21,661 bases of DNA. It comes from an uncultured Alphaproteobacteria bacterium. GTDB lineage: Bacteria; Pseudomonadota; Alphaproteobacteria; CASFRQ01; SAAU01. The stretch spans positions 1 to 21,661 of the forward strand of contig CASFRQ010000161.1 in the NCBI GenBank assembly GCA_949296785.1, read 5' to 3'. Of the stretch, positions 14,241-21,661 are shown piece by piece (positions within the stretch are counted from its first letter, which is position 1; each line of letters begins with the position of its first letter). Made by a program: the position numbers and the translations under genes. A model generated the notes under the pieces. It did no database searches. It saw only the letters and a program-made list of their open reading frames with translations, and was not told where the DNA came from.

Positions 14241-16586
14241 TTGAAGTATTTACCGTCATCGGAGATTATAAAAGATATAGAAACGACGGGTTACGGCGAC
14301 CCGTTCGCCGTTTTGGGCATGCACGAGGGGGCGGACGGCGGTTTGTTTATCCGCGTTTTTGAACCGGACGCCGAGCGGATAGAGGTCGCGGCGTTGGATT
14401 TTAAAACCGGTCGAATCGGGGCTGTGAAAGGGTTTATGGAAAAAATTTCCGCCGCCGGCCTGTTTCAGGCGGAATATCCGAAAGGAACGGATTTTTTTAC
14501 TTACCTGTTGAAAATCACTTTGAAAAACGGCGCTGTGTACGAGGCGATAGACCCTTATCAATTTTTACCTGTCTTAAGCGGGGAGGATGTGTACCTGATT
14601 TCCGAGGGAACCCAGAAAAACCTTTATGACAAGCTGGGGGCGCATCTGACGGAACATCAAGGGGTCAAGGGCGTTCATTTTGCCGTCTGGGCACCGAATG
14701 CTTATCGCGTCAGTGTTGTCGGGCCATTTAACAATTGGGACGGGCGGCGCTGCGTTATGCGGCCGTTGGGTGGTTCCGGCGTGTGGGAGATTTTTATGCC
14801 GGGCTTGAAAGCCGGAGAACTGTATAAGTATGAAATCATCAACAAAGACGGCGTTCCGATGCCTCTCAAGAGTGACCCGGTCGGCTTTTTTCAAGAAGTG
14901 CGGCCAAAGAATGCTTCTGTTGTTTATGATTTATCCTCTTACAAATGGCAGGATGAAGGCTGGGTTAAAGAAGGACGCAAACAAGCCAACGCTTTGTCTG
15001 CCCCCATCAGCATTTACGAGGTTCATTTGGGCTCCTGGCGGTTTAATGTGGAGGAAGGGCGCCCCCTTTCCTACCGGGAGATGGCGGAACAGTTGCCGGC
15101 TTATGTCAAGGAGTCGGGTTTTACCCATGTAGAGTTTTTGCCCGTAACGGAACATCCGTTTGACGGTTCCTGGGGGTATCAGGTTATCGGTATGTACGCG
15201 CCGACCAGCCGTTACGGCACGCCGGACGACTTTAAAGCGTTGGTGGACGCTTTGCACAACGCGGGAATCGGGGTAATTATTGACTGGGTACCGGCGCATT
15301 TCCCGAAGGACGCCAACGGTCTGAGCTTCTTTGACGGCACGGCTTTGTACGAGCATGAGGATATCCGTAAGGGTGAACATTTAGGCTGGGGAACGAAAGT
15401 GTATAACTACGGCCGCAGCGAGGTGGCAAACTTTCTTTTGTCCAGTGCTTTGTTCTGGATACGGGAGTATCATGTGGACGGCATTCGGGTAGACGCGGTG
15501 GCTTCCATGCTTTATCTGGATTATGACAGAGAGCCGGGAAAATGGTTGCCGAACGAGTACGGCGGCAGGGAGAATATTGAGGCGATTGCCTTTTTGCGTA
15601 AATTTAATGAGTGGGTTTACGCGGAGAAAACGGATGTCGTAACTTTTGCCGAGGAATCCACGGCCTGGCCGATGGTGTCTCGGCCGACTTATCTTGGCGG
15701 ATTGGGTTTTACCTTTAAATGGAATATGGGCTGGATGCATGACACATTGCAGTATATGCACCGCGACCCGATTGCCAGAAAATATCATCAAAATGAAATC
15801 ACTTTCAGTTTTGTATACGCCTTTTCGGAAAATTTCGTTTTGCCTTTGTCCCATGATGAGGTGGTGCACGGCAAAGGACCTTTGATTGACAAAATGCCGG
15901 GCGACTGGTGGCAAAAAAGGGCGAATCTGCGGGCTTATTTGGCTTTTATGTACGCGCATCCGGGCAAAAAGCTGCTTTTTATGGGCGGCGAATTCGGGCA
16001 GACCACGGAATGGCATTATGACCAAAGTTTAAGCTGGCATTTGCTTGAAAATCCGGAACATCGTCAGATACGGCAGCTGGTACTTGACTTAAACCGGTTG
16101 TATAAAGAGGAGTCGTTTTTAGGCGAACTGGACTTCTCGCCCGAAGGGTTTGAATGGATTGACGGGTCCGATGTGGATAATTCCGTCGTTTCGTTCATCC
16201 GGAAAGGGAAGAAAAAAGACGAGGTTTTAATGGTTGTCTGTAACTTTACGCCGGTGGTGCGCCCGAATTACCGAGTGGGAACGGATACGCCCGGCGTGTA
16301 CGAGGAAATTCTTAACACTGACGACGCCAAATACGGCGGCAGCGGGGTAGTGAATTTAGGTCCTTTGCAGACGCAGGCCCCCGGATGGAACTTTAAAAAA
16401 TACGCTTTGAATCTGACTTTACCGCCTTTGGCCGTGGTTTTTATCAGGTTAAAGCAGGCGATGCCTGAAGAGGTCGTTTTCCAGGAACGGCCGGCGGTAA
16501 AAGTTTTATCAAAGGAAGGGGAGGCGGAAAAAACGATATTCGGGACGAAAACCGGCGGCTTGCGTTTTTCCATTATCCAGAGCTGA
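14241..16586 (+). CDS. glgB: 1,4-alpha-glucan branching enzyme GlgB
   Basis: Transfers alpha-1,4 glucan segments to form alpha-1,6 branches in glycogen. The 781-residue GH13 enzyme starts with a TTG codon (AGGAAGG five bases upstream; no better start exists). Order of parts: N-terminal domain with DPFAVLGMH (20-28); a CBM48 module around HFAVWAPNAYRVSVVGPFN (146-164); then the barrel, with YEVHLGSW (259-266), the site around FDGSWGYQVIGMYAPTSRYG (307-326), nucleophile Asp418 in GIRVDAVASMLYLDY, acid/base Glu471 in FAEEST, and Asp539 in LSHDEVVHGKG. A C-terminal beta domain is followed by about 45 extra residues, making it longer than E. coli GlgB (728). All catalytic residues are intact. It heads a cluster with glgX and malQ. 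Confidence 0.97.
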   Translation: MKYLPSSEIIKDIETTGYGDPFAVLGMHEGADGGLFIRVFEPDAERIEVAALDFKTGRIGAVKGFMEKISAAGLFQAEYPKGTDFFTYLLKITLKNGAVYEAIDPYQFLPVLSGEDVYLISEGTQKNLYDKLGAHLTEHQGVKGVHFAVWAPNAYRVSVVGPFNNWDGRRCVMRPLGGSGVWEIFMPGLKAGELYKYEIINKDGVPMPLKSDPVGFFQEVRPKNASVVYDLSSYKWQDEGWVKEGRKQANALSAPISIYEVHLGSWRFNVEEGRPLSYREMAEQLPAYVKESGFTHVEFLPVTEHPFDGSWGYQVIGMYAPTSRYGTPDDFKALVDALHNAGIGVIIDWVPAHFPKDANGLSFFDGTALYEHEDIRKGEHLGWGTKVYNYGRSEVANFLLSSALFWIREYHVDGIRVDAVASMLYLDYDREPGKWLPNEYGGRENIEAIAFLRKFNEWVYAEKTDVVTFAEESTAWPMVSRPTYLGGLGFTFKWNMGWMHDTLQYMHRDPIARKYHQNEITFSFVYAFSENFVLPLSHDEVVHGKGPLIDKMPGDWWQKRANLRAYLAFMYAHPGKKLLFMGGEFGQTTEWHYDQSLSWHLLENPEHRQIRQLVLDLNRLYKEESFLGELDFSPEGFEWIDGSDVDNSVVSFIRKGKKKDEVLMVVCNFTPVVRPNYRVGTDTPGVYEEILNTDDAKYGGSGVVNLGPLQTQAPGWNFKKYALNLTLPPLAVVFIRLKQAMPEEVVFQERPAVKVLSKEGEAEKTIFGTKTGGLRFSIIQS

Positions 16587-16854
16587 AAAAGGACTTTTAA
16601 ACACTGTCGGGAAGAAAAAGGCGGGGAAGCCGGCAGCTTCAATTCACGGCGTTTAAAAGGTGGCTTTGACGGAGGGGGAGAAGGAGGAGATATTTCCCTA
16701 CATGAAAACTGGTTTATCCGTCCGGTTGCTGACCGGAAAAAAGGATATATTGCCAAACATTCGGAGGGATTTCAAAGCATAAAGCTTGTGAAGCCCTCAT
16801 AAAAGGAATAAAACGGAACTCATGAAACGATTATGATTATTTAAGGGGTAAAAA

Positions 16855-19098
16855 ATGCGTGAAGAATTAAAGATATCATCCGGCTCGCCGTTTCCTTTGG
16901 GGGCGACTTTTGACGGGAAGGGGACGAACTTCGCGTTGTTTTCTTCTTCGGCGCAGAAAGTGATGCTCTGTCTTTTTGACGAAAAGGGGGAGGAGACGCA
17001 GCGAATCGTCATGCCCGAATACACGAACGAGGTTTTTCATGTGTATGTGTACGGCGTGATGCCCGGGCAAAGATACGGTTACCGCGTGTTCGGGGAATAT
17101 GCGCCGGAGCGGGGGCTGCGCTTTAATCATAACAAGCTGTTGATTGACCCGTACGCCAAGGCGCTGACCGGACCGATTGTCTTTCACGAAACGATGCTGG
17201 GATACCGGCCGGGCAGCGGGGATTTGTCTTTTGACCGGCGCAACAGCGCGCCTTTTATGCCTAAATGCATCGTTGTGGATGAGGAGGAAGCTTCCTGGAA
17301 AAAGCCGGAAACTCCTTGGGAAGATACGATTATTTACGAGTCTCACCTGAAAGGATTTACCAAGCTGATGGAGCAAATTCCTGCCGAACAGCGAGGTTCT
17401 TTTGCGGGAATGGCCGCGCCGGAAGCGGTGGATTACTTGAAGTCTTTGGGAATTACGGCTCTGGAATTGCTACCCGTGGCGTCTTTCTTTACTTCCGGTT
17501 TTTTAACGAGCAAAGGATTGACCAACTATTGGGGCTATGACCCGATTGCGTTTATGGCGCCGCACGAACCGTATTTGTCTACCGGACGGCTGGAAGAAGT
17601 CAAAACCATGGTGCGCGTTCTGCACGAGGCGAATATTGAAGTTATCTTAGATGTCGTCTTTAACCATACCGGCGAAGGCAATCATGAAGGCCCGACTCTC
17701 AGTTTCAGAGGAATAGACAACGGCGTGTATTACCGTTTGGATAAAAACCCGAGGTATTACTATGATACGACGGGATGCGGTGCTTCTTTTAATGTGGATC
17801 ATCCGCGCGTGCTGCAGTTGGTAACGGATTCGCTGCGTTATTGGTCTGAAACGATGGGGGTGGACGGTTTCAGGTTTGATTTGGCGGTGACGAACGCCCG
17901 TAATGAACACAATGAGTTCAGCTGGCGGTCTAATTTTATTTCCTCTTTACAGCAAGACCCCGTTCTACAAAAAGTAAAACTGATTGCGGAACCTTGGGAT
18001 TTGGGGCCTGACGGGTATAAAACGGGATATTTTCCCGCCGGTTGGGGTGAATGGAACGACAAGTATCGGGATACCGTTCGGCGCTTTTTAAAAGGGGACG
18101 AACATGAAGCGTCGCAGTTTGCTTCCCGTATCGCCGGCTCTTCCGATTTATATGCCAAACAGGGTCGCCGCCCGTGGAGCAGCGTGAATTTTATCACGGC
18201 GCACGACGGCTTTACTTTGCAGGATTTAGTCAGTTATAACGAAAAGCACAACGAGGCGAATTTGGAGGATAACAGGGACGGCACCAATTCCAACTGGAGT
18301 TGGAACGGAGGGGAAGAGGGACCGACCGAAAACCCGGAATTAAAAAGACAACGGCTGAAGCGGGCGCAGTCGTTTATGACCGCTTTGCTGTTATCCAAAG
18401 GCACGCCGATGATTTTAAGCGGGGATGAGGTTCTGCATACCCAACGCGGCAACAACAATGCCTATTGCCAGGATAACGAAATATCCTGGTTTCCGTGGAA
18501 CGCTTTGACGTCGGAATCGCAGGAAATGCTTGATTTTGTCAGAAAATTGATTTCATTACGCAAAAAGGCGTCCAGTTTTCATCAAGGGACTTTTTTCACC
18601 GGCAAGTATATCGGCCGGACTTTGATGAAAGATGTTATGTGGGTGTCTCCGGAAGGAAGGGAAATGATGTCCGACGATTGGAACAGGGCGGCGTCTTCCT
18701 GTTTGGGGTTGATGGTCAATCTGAGTGAAAAAGGGAGTATTAACCGTCACTACCTGTTGATTTTTAACGCGACGGGGGAGGTAAAGCGTTGGAAAATACC
18801 GGAAATAAAGGAATTGTCCTGGAAAGTGTTGCTTCAGACGGGCGGTGGGCCGGAGACGGAAAAAATATTTTCCGCGAGGGAGGAGATAGAGATTCCCTCT
18901 TGGTCGGTTTTGATTATGTTCTCAGACAGCGAGATTGCAGACGAATTTTATTACTTTAAACCTTCCAGCCGTCCGGAAAGAGGCAGTTGCTTACCGGTGG
19001 CGCGCCATGCGACGGCACAGGAACTGGACGGAATGGATTTCATGGTCTACGGTCCTTTAGGGCCCGTTTCGGACAGTGAGGATTTGGATGAGTGCTGA
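16855..19098 (+). CDS. glgX: Glycogen debranching enzyme GlgX
   Basis: An isoamylase-type GH13 enzyme that hydrolyses alpha-1,6 branches of phosphorylase-trimmed glycogen, releasing short maltodextrins. The 747-residue protein opens with PFPLGATFDGKGTNFALFS (12-30), a CBM48-type domain, followed by the barrel: DVVFNHTGEG (266-275), nucleophile Asp342 in GVDGFRFDLAV, acid/base Glu379 in KLIAEPWD, Asp451 in FITAHDGFTLQDLVSYNEKH, and SGDE with QRGNNNAYCQDNEISW. It is about 90 residues longer than E. coli GlgX, mainly at the C-terminus (residues ~700-747, SSRPERGSCLPVARHAT and an acidic end). The ATG follows AAGGGG with six-base spacing. It lies 268 bases after glgB, a gap with a GAAGC/GCTTC hairpin but no convincing terminator, so it may have its own promoter or be read through. 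Confidence 0.95.
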   Translation: MREELKISSGSPFPLGATFDGKGTNFALFSSSAQKVMLCLFDEKGEETQRIVMPEYTNEVFHVYVYGVMPGQRYGYRVFGEYAPERGLRFNHNKLLIDPYAKALTGPIVFHETMLGYRPGSGDLSFDRRNSAPFMPKCIVVDEEEASWKKPETPWEDTIIYESHLKGFTKLMEQIPAEQRGSFAGMAAPEAVDYLKSLGITALELLPVASFFTSGFLTSKGLTNYWGYDPIAFMAPHEPYLSTGRLEEVKTMVRVLHEANIEVILDVVFNHTGEGNHEGPTLSFRGIDNGVYYRLDKNPRYYYDTTGCGASFNVDHPRVLQLVTDSLRYWSETMGVDGFRFDLAVTNARNEHNEFSWRSNFISSLQQDPVLQKVKLIAEPWDLGPDGYKTGYFPAGWGEWNDKYRDTVRRFLKGDEHEASQFASRIAGSSDLYAKQGRRPWSSVNFITAHDGFTLQDLVSYNEKHNEANLEDNRDGTNSNWSWNGGEEGPTENPELKRQRLKRAQSFMTALLLSKGTPMILSGDEVLHTQRGNNNAYCQDNEISWFPWNALTSESQEMLDFVRKLISLRKKASSFHQGTFFTGKYIGRTLMKDVMWVSPEGREMMSDDWNRAASSCLGLMVNLSEKGSINRHYLLIFNATGEVKRWKIPEIKELSWKVLLQTGGGPETEKIFSAREEIEIPSWSVLIMFSDSEIADEFYYFKPSSRPERGSCLPVARHATAQELDGMDFMVYGPLGPVSDSEDLDEC

Positions 19099-19131
19099 CA
19101 GGTTGGCAGGAGTAAAATCGGGGGCAGCGCG

Positions 19132-21336
19132 ATGGAAAGATATGAAGAATGTATTGAAGCTTTGTCGGACAGGCTGGGTATTTTAAGGGATTTTACGGAT
19201 TACCAGACGCAGACGAAGTATGTTGCGGATATTCAAGTGAAAAAGGTTCTTTTAAAAGCGCTCGGTTTTCCGGCAGATTCTTTAAATGAAGCGGAAGCCG
19301 GTCTTTTTCGCCTGCAATCTGACGAATGGCGTTTTTTTACGCCGCCTGCCGTCGTTTTAAAGGAAGGCCAGCTTGCCGAACTGTTCGGCCGGCAAGGTTT
19401 TTTTCTGCCCATCGTTGTGGCGCAGCAGGAAAAAAATCTTCCTTTAAAGGGGATTTTAACCTTGGAGTCCGGCGAGTCGGAATGTTTTGAGTTTCATTTG
19501 GATTTCCAGGAGGAAGCCTCTTTTCTTTTGGAAGGAGAGGCCTATAACAGATACAGGATTTTTATTCCGCGCGTACTGCCTTGGGGTTATCACCGCTTTT
19601 CTTTTGAATTTGAGGGGACAAAATCTCCATCCGGGCGGACGACGGAAGTGATTATGGCTCCCGCCGCCTGCTATGTTCCGGAAAATTTAAGAGAGGGAAA
19701 GACTTTCGGTGTTCCTTTGCAGTTGTATGCCATGCGTTCGGCTTCCAACTGGGGTATCGGAGATTTTAAGGATTTAAGGGAGTTTGCGTTGCTGGCGCAT
19801 GAAAAAGGCGCGGGTTTGGTCGGCGTAAATCCTTTATCTGCTTTGTTTTTGGAGGAACCGGCGCAGGCCAGTCCTTATTACGCGACTCATAGACTACTTT
19901 TGAATCCCTTGTATATCTGTGTGACGGAGGTAGAGGAATTTACCGATTCGGAACAGATTCGTGTATTGATTTCTTCTGAACTTTTTCAGGAAAAATTGCA
20001 AAAGTGTCGGGAGTCGGAGAAAGTTCTTTACGAGGATGTCGCTGAGTTAAAGGAAAAAGCGTTACGTTTGCTTTTTGAGGAGTTTTGCCACCGGAATATG
20101 GATGAAAACGGACAACCGGTTTCGGACAGGGGACGGGCATTTGTTACTTTTTGCGAAGAAAAAAAGGAAGATTTGGAACCGTATGCGTTGTATCAGGCGG
20201 TATGCCTTGAAAAAACGAAGGAGGAGGCGGAAATATTTTTATGTTCTTCCCAAAATGCGGAGGAATTTGCGAAAACGCATGCCGAAGACATCCTGTATCT
20301 AAAATATCTTCAATTCCTGGCGTTTGGCCAGTTGGAGAGAGCTTGCCGAGAGCTGGAGGAAAAATCCGAAGGTAAGACCGGTTTTTACATGGATATTGCC
20401 GTGGGGACGGCCGGGCGCAGCGCGGAAGTGTATGGTCAGCCGGAATTATACATGAAAGGGGTGGCTATCGGTTCGCCGCCGGATTTCTTTAATATCAGAG
20501 GGCAGGATTGGGGCCTGGCGCCGATGAATCCTTTAGAACTGTCCCGAACGGGCTTTCGGTTTATGCGCCGGTTGTTTGCCCGATACATGTCATGTTCAAA
20601 GGCGGTGCGGCTGGACCATGTGTTTTCTTTGGAACGACTGTTTTTACAGGCGCCGGATGGCATGGGCGGCGCGTATCTGAGGTATCCGTTTTATGAATTG
20701 TCCGGTATTTTGGCATTGGAATCCCATCGGAATAAATGCCTTGTCATCGGGGAGGATTTAGGGACTTCTCCGGAAGGTTTCTTTGACAAAATGCAGGAGC
20801 AGAAGATTTTTTGTTTCCGTATTTTCCGGTATGAAAAGCGTTTTGATTCTTATTTGACTCCTTTTGAATATGAAACAGACTGCACTGTGGTGACGGGAAC
20901 GCATGATATGTCTCCTTTTCCGTCTTTTTGGCGGGGAACGGATTTGAAATTTTTGGAAAAATTCGGCGGATGGGACGAGGAAAAAATCCGTTTTGAATCC
21001 GATGAGAGGGCCGCCGAGCGCAAAGAGATTATTTTGGCTTTGGCCAAACAGGGAATATTCTTTGCCGATACGGTTAAGGAGGATTTTCCCATTTTGGAGG
21101 GAAAAGAACTTCCTTCCCTGGCAATTTCGGCAGTTTACCGTTTTTTAAGCGAAGCGAACAGTAAAATCCTGCTCATTCAGCTGGAAGATGTATTTGGTCA
21201 AGAGTATCAGGTGAATGTTCCCGGAACCACTTGGGAGTATCCGAACTGGCGCTATAAACTGGAAATAAATCTGGAGGATTTTCTGAAACAGCCTTCTTTT
21301 GAAAAAGTTTTTCAAACGGTTCATAAAAAGAGATAA
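19132..21336 (+). CDS. malQ: 4-alpha-glucanotransferase (amylomaltase) MalQ
   Basis: A GH77 disproportionating enzyme that moves maltosyl or longer units between maltodextrins and releases glucose. The 734-residue protein has an N-terminal extension of about 170 residues resembling the MalQ N-domain, then the barrel: FGVPLQLYAMRSASNWGIGD (192-211), SPYYATHRLLLNPLYI (247-262), a helical insert (about 270-400), nucleophile Asp495 in VRLDHVFSL, acid/base Glu541 in VIGEDLGTSP, and Asp592 in GTHDM. The ATG has GGGGG seven bases upstream and lies 33 bases after the glgX stop, so the two are co-transcribed. It likely recycles the short chains freed by GlgX. It is somewhat longer than E. coli MalQ (694) and complete. 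Confidence 0.96.
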   Translation: MERYEECIEALSDRLGILRDFTDYQTQTKYVADIQVKKVLLKALGFPADSLNEAEAGLFRLQSDEWRFFTPPAVVLKEGQLAELFGRQGFFLPIVVAQQEKNLPLKGILTLESGESECFEFHLDFQEEASFLLEGEAYNRYRIFIPRVLPWGYHRFSFEFEGTKSPSGRTTEVIMAPAACYVPENLREGKTFGVPLQLYAMRSASNWGIGDFKDLREFALLAHEKGAGLVGVNPLSALFLEEPAQASPYYATHRLLLNPLYICVTEVEEFTDSEQIRVLISSELFQEKLQKCRESEKVLYEDVAELKEKALRLLFEEFCHRNMDENGQPVSDRGRAFVTFCEEKKEDLEPYALYQAVCLEKTKEEAEIFLCSSQNAEEFAKTHAEDILYLKYLQFLAFGQLERACRELEEKSEGKTGFYMDIAVGTAGRSAEVYGQPELYMKGVAIGSPPDFFNIRGQDWGLAPMNPLELSRTGFRFMRRLFARYMSCSKAVRLDHVFSLERLFLQAPDGMGGAYLRYPFYELSGILALESHRNKCLVIGEDLGTSPEGFFDKMQEQKIFCFRIFRYEKRFDSYLTPFEYETDCTVVTGTHDMSPFPSFWRGTDLKFLEKFGGWDEEKIRFESDERAAERKEIILALAKQGIFFADTVKEDFPILEGKELPSLAISAVYRFLSEANSKILLIQLEDVFGQEYQVNVPGTTWEYPNWRYKLEINLEDFLKQPSFEKVFQTVHKKR

Positions 21337-21342
21337 AAAATA

Positions 21343-21372
21343 TTGACAGAATATTCTTCCCTCCTTTATAAT
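21343..21372 (+). promoter_or_regulatory. Perfect-consensus promoter for the last gene
   Basis: TTGACA (21343-21348) and TATAAT (21367-21372), both exact consensus, with an 18-base spacer. It begins six bases after the malQ stop with no terminator between. AATATT repeats (21339-21344 and 21350-21355) flank the -35 as a 17-base dyad, which could be an operator but is A/T-rich. Confidence 0.8.
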
Positions 21373-21408
21373 GAATCATAAACTGAAAAATGTATTCAGA
21401 GGTTCGTT

Positions 21409-21661
21409 ATGAAAGAACTTAAAAAACAAAAACAGAAAAGTCTTCTTTACGCCTCTGATTTGTCTGATTTTCGTTTGGAAAAAATGACGGCTTCTTTTCC
21501 TTCCGCGGAGCGGACTCGCCGTGTGAAGAAAGAGTTTGAAAAGGAAATACGGTCGTGCTTTATCAAAAATCTGACGCTTTTATTCGGTAAGGAAATAAGC
21601 GTTCATTTTCCTAAAAAAATTTTGCGGGAGATGCGCAACGGTATTTGTCCCCCGGGGTACA
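21409..21661 (+). CDS. Start of an unrecognised gene, truncated at the window edge
   Basis: An open frame from the ATG at 21409, with AGAGG six bases upstream, runs to the end of the window without a stop (84 residues). It is basic at the start (MKELKKQKQKSLLY), then charged and helical, with RRVKKEFEKEIRSC and LLFGKEISVHFPKK, and ends at MRNGICPPGY. The last stretch resembles the lead-in to an HNH-type nuclease, where 'G..P.GY' is followed by a VHH motif; this is only a guess, since the diagnostic part lies outside the window. It has no signal peptide. It is transcribed from a perfect-consensus promoter and is independent of the glycogen genes upstream. Confidence 0.7.
   Translation, partial: MKELKKQKQKSLLYASDLSDFRLEKMTASFPSAERTRRVKKEFEKEIRSCFIKNLTLLFGKEISVHFPKKILREMRNGICPPGY

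Noticed and set aside
15381..16025. 214-codon minus-strand open frame inside glgB
   Set aside because: It lies antisense within the conserved catalytic region of GlgB and has no recognisable motif; a shadow of the real gene.
16702..16782. 26-codon open frame between glgB and glgX
   Set aside because: It has an AAGGAGG upstream but at 12-base spacing, and the product is short, with no recognisable pattern.

Overview
The window reads as chromosome from a Gram-negative bacterium. An outer-membrane OmpP1/FadL-type porin, several lipobox lipoproteins, a DusA-type dihydrouridine synthase and an alphaproteobacterial-looking exonuclease III fit an alphaproteobacterium. The moderate GC, many T/A-rich intergenic tracts, strong purine-rich Shine-Dalgarno sites, and secreted proteins that resemble little in well-studied genera suggest an uncultured, possibly gut-associated lineage. 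The taxonomic call is an inference from gene types; there is no rRNA or tRNA gene here to settle it.

Layout. Positions 20-1285 hold the porin, closed by a clear terminator. Positions 1581-2363 hold a tiny cysteine-rich protein behind a near-consensus promoter, then a TM2-domain membrane protein. Positions 2364-2945 are about 580 bases without a convincing gene, with some hairpins. On the minus strand, 2946-4016 is mutY and 4262-6007 is a two-ATPase Clp/Hsp100 protein that lacks the N-terminal and middle domains and has lost several active-site and pore residues. Divergently, 6231-6830 is a LOG-family nucleotide hydrolase with a textbook terminator. Positions 7012-9839 form a lipoprotein cluster: two large, diverged paralogous lipoproteins flank a small proline-rich one, with a promoter overlaid by a perfect inverted repeat, ending in a strong terminator. 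On the minus strand, 9968-11535 is a tandem pair of related secreted HExxH proteins, translationally coupled by an ATGA overlap. Exonuclease III (11697-12485) runs on plus, facing the minus-strand dusA and MazG-like pair (12738-14092).

Positions 14241-21336 are a glycogen/maltodextrin cluster, glgB-glgX-malQ, driven by a good sigma-70-type promoter shared back to back with dusA. GlgB makes alpha-1,6 branches, GlgX removes short branches from trimmed glycogen, and MalQ disproportionates the released maltodextrins. The synthesis genes glgC/glgA and the phosphorylase are not in the window. The last 250 bases contain a perfect-consensus promoter and the start of an unrecognised gene that runs off the edge.

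No CRISPR array, insertion sequence, prophage, tRNA or rRNA gene was seen. The most unusual items are the degenerate Clp ATPase, the tandem HExxH secreted pair, the paralogous lipoproteins (one with a long coiled-coil stretch before its lipobox), and the perfect inverted repeat on the lipoprotein promoter.
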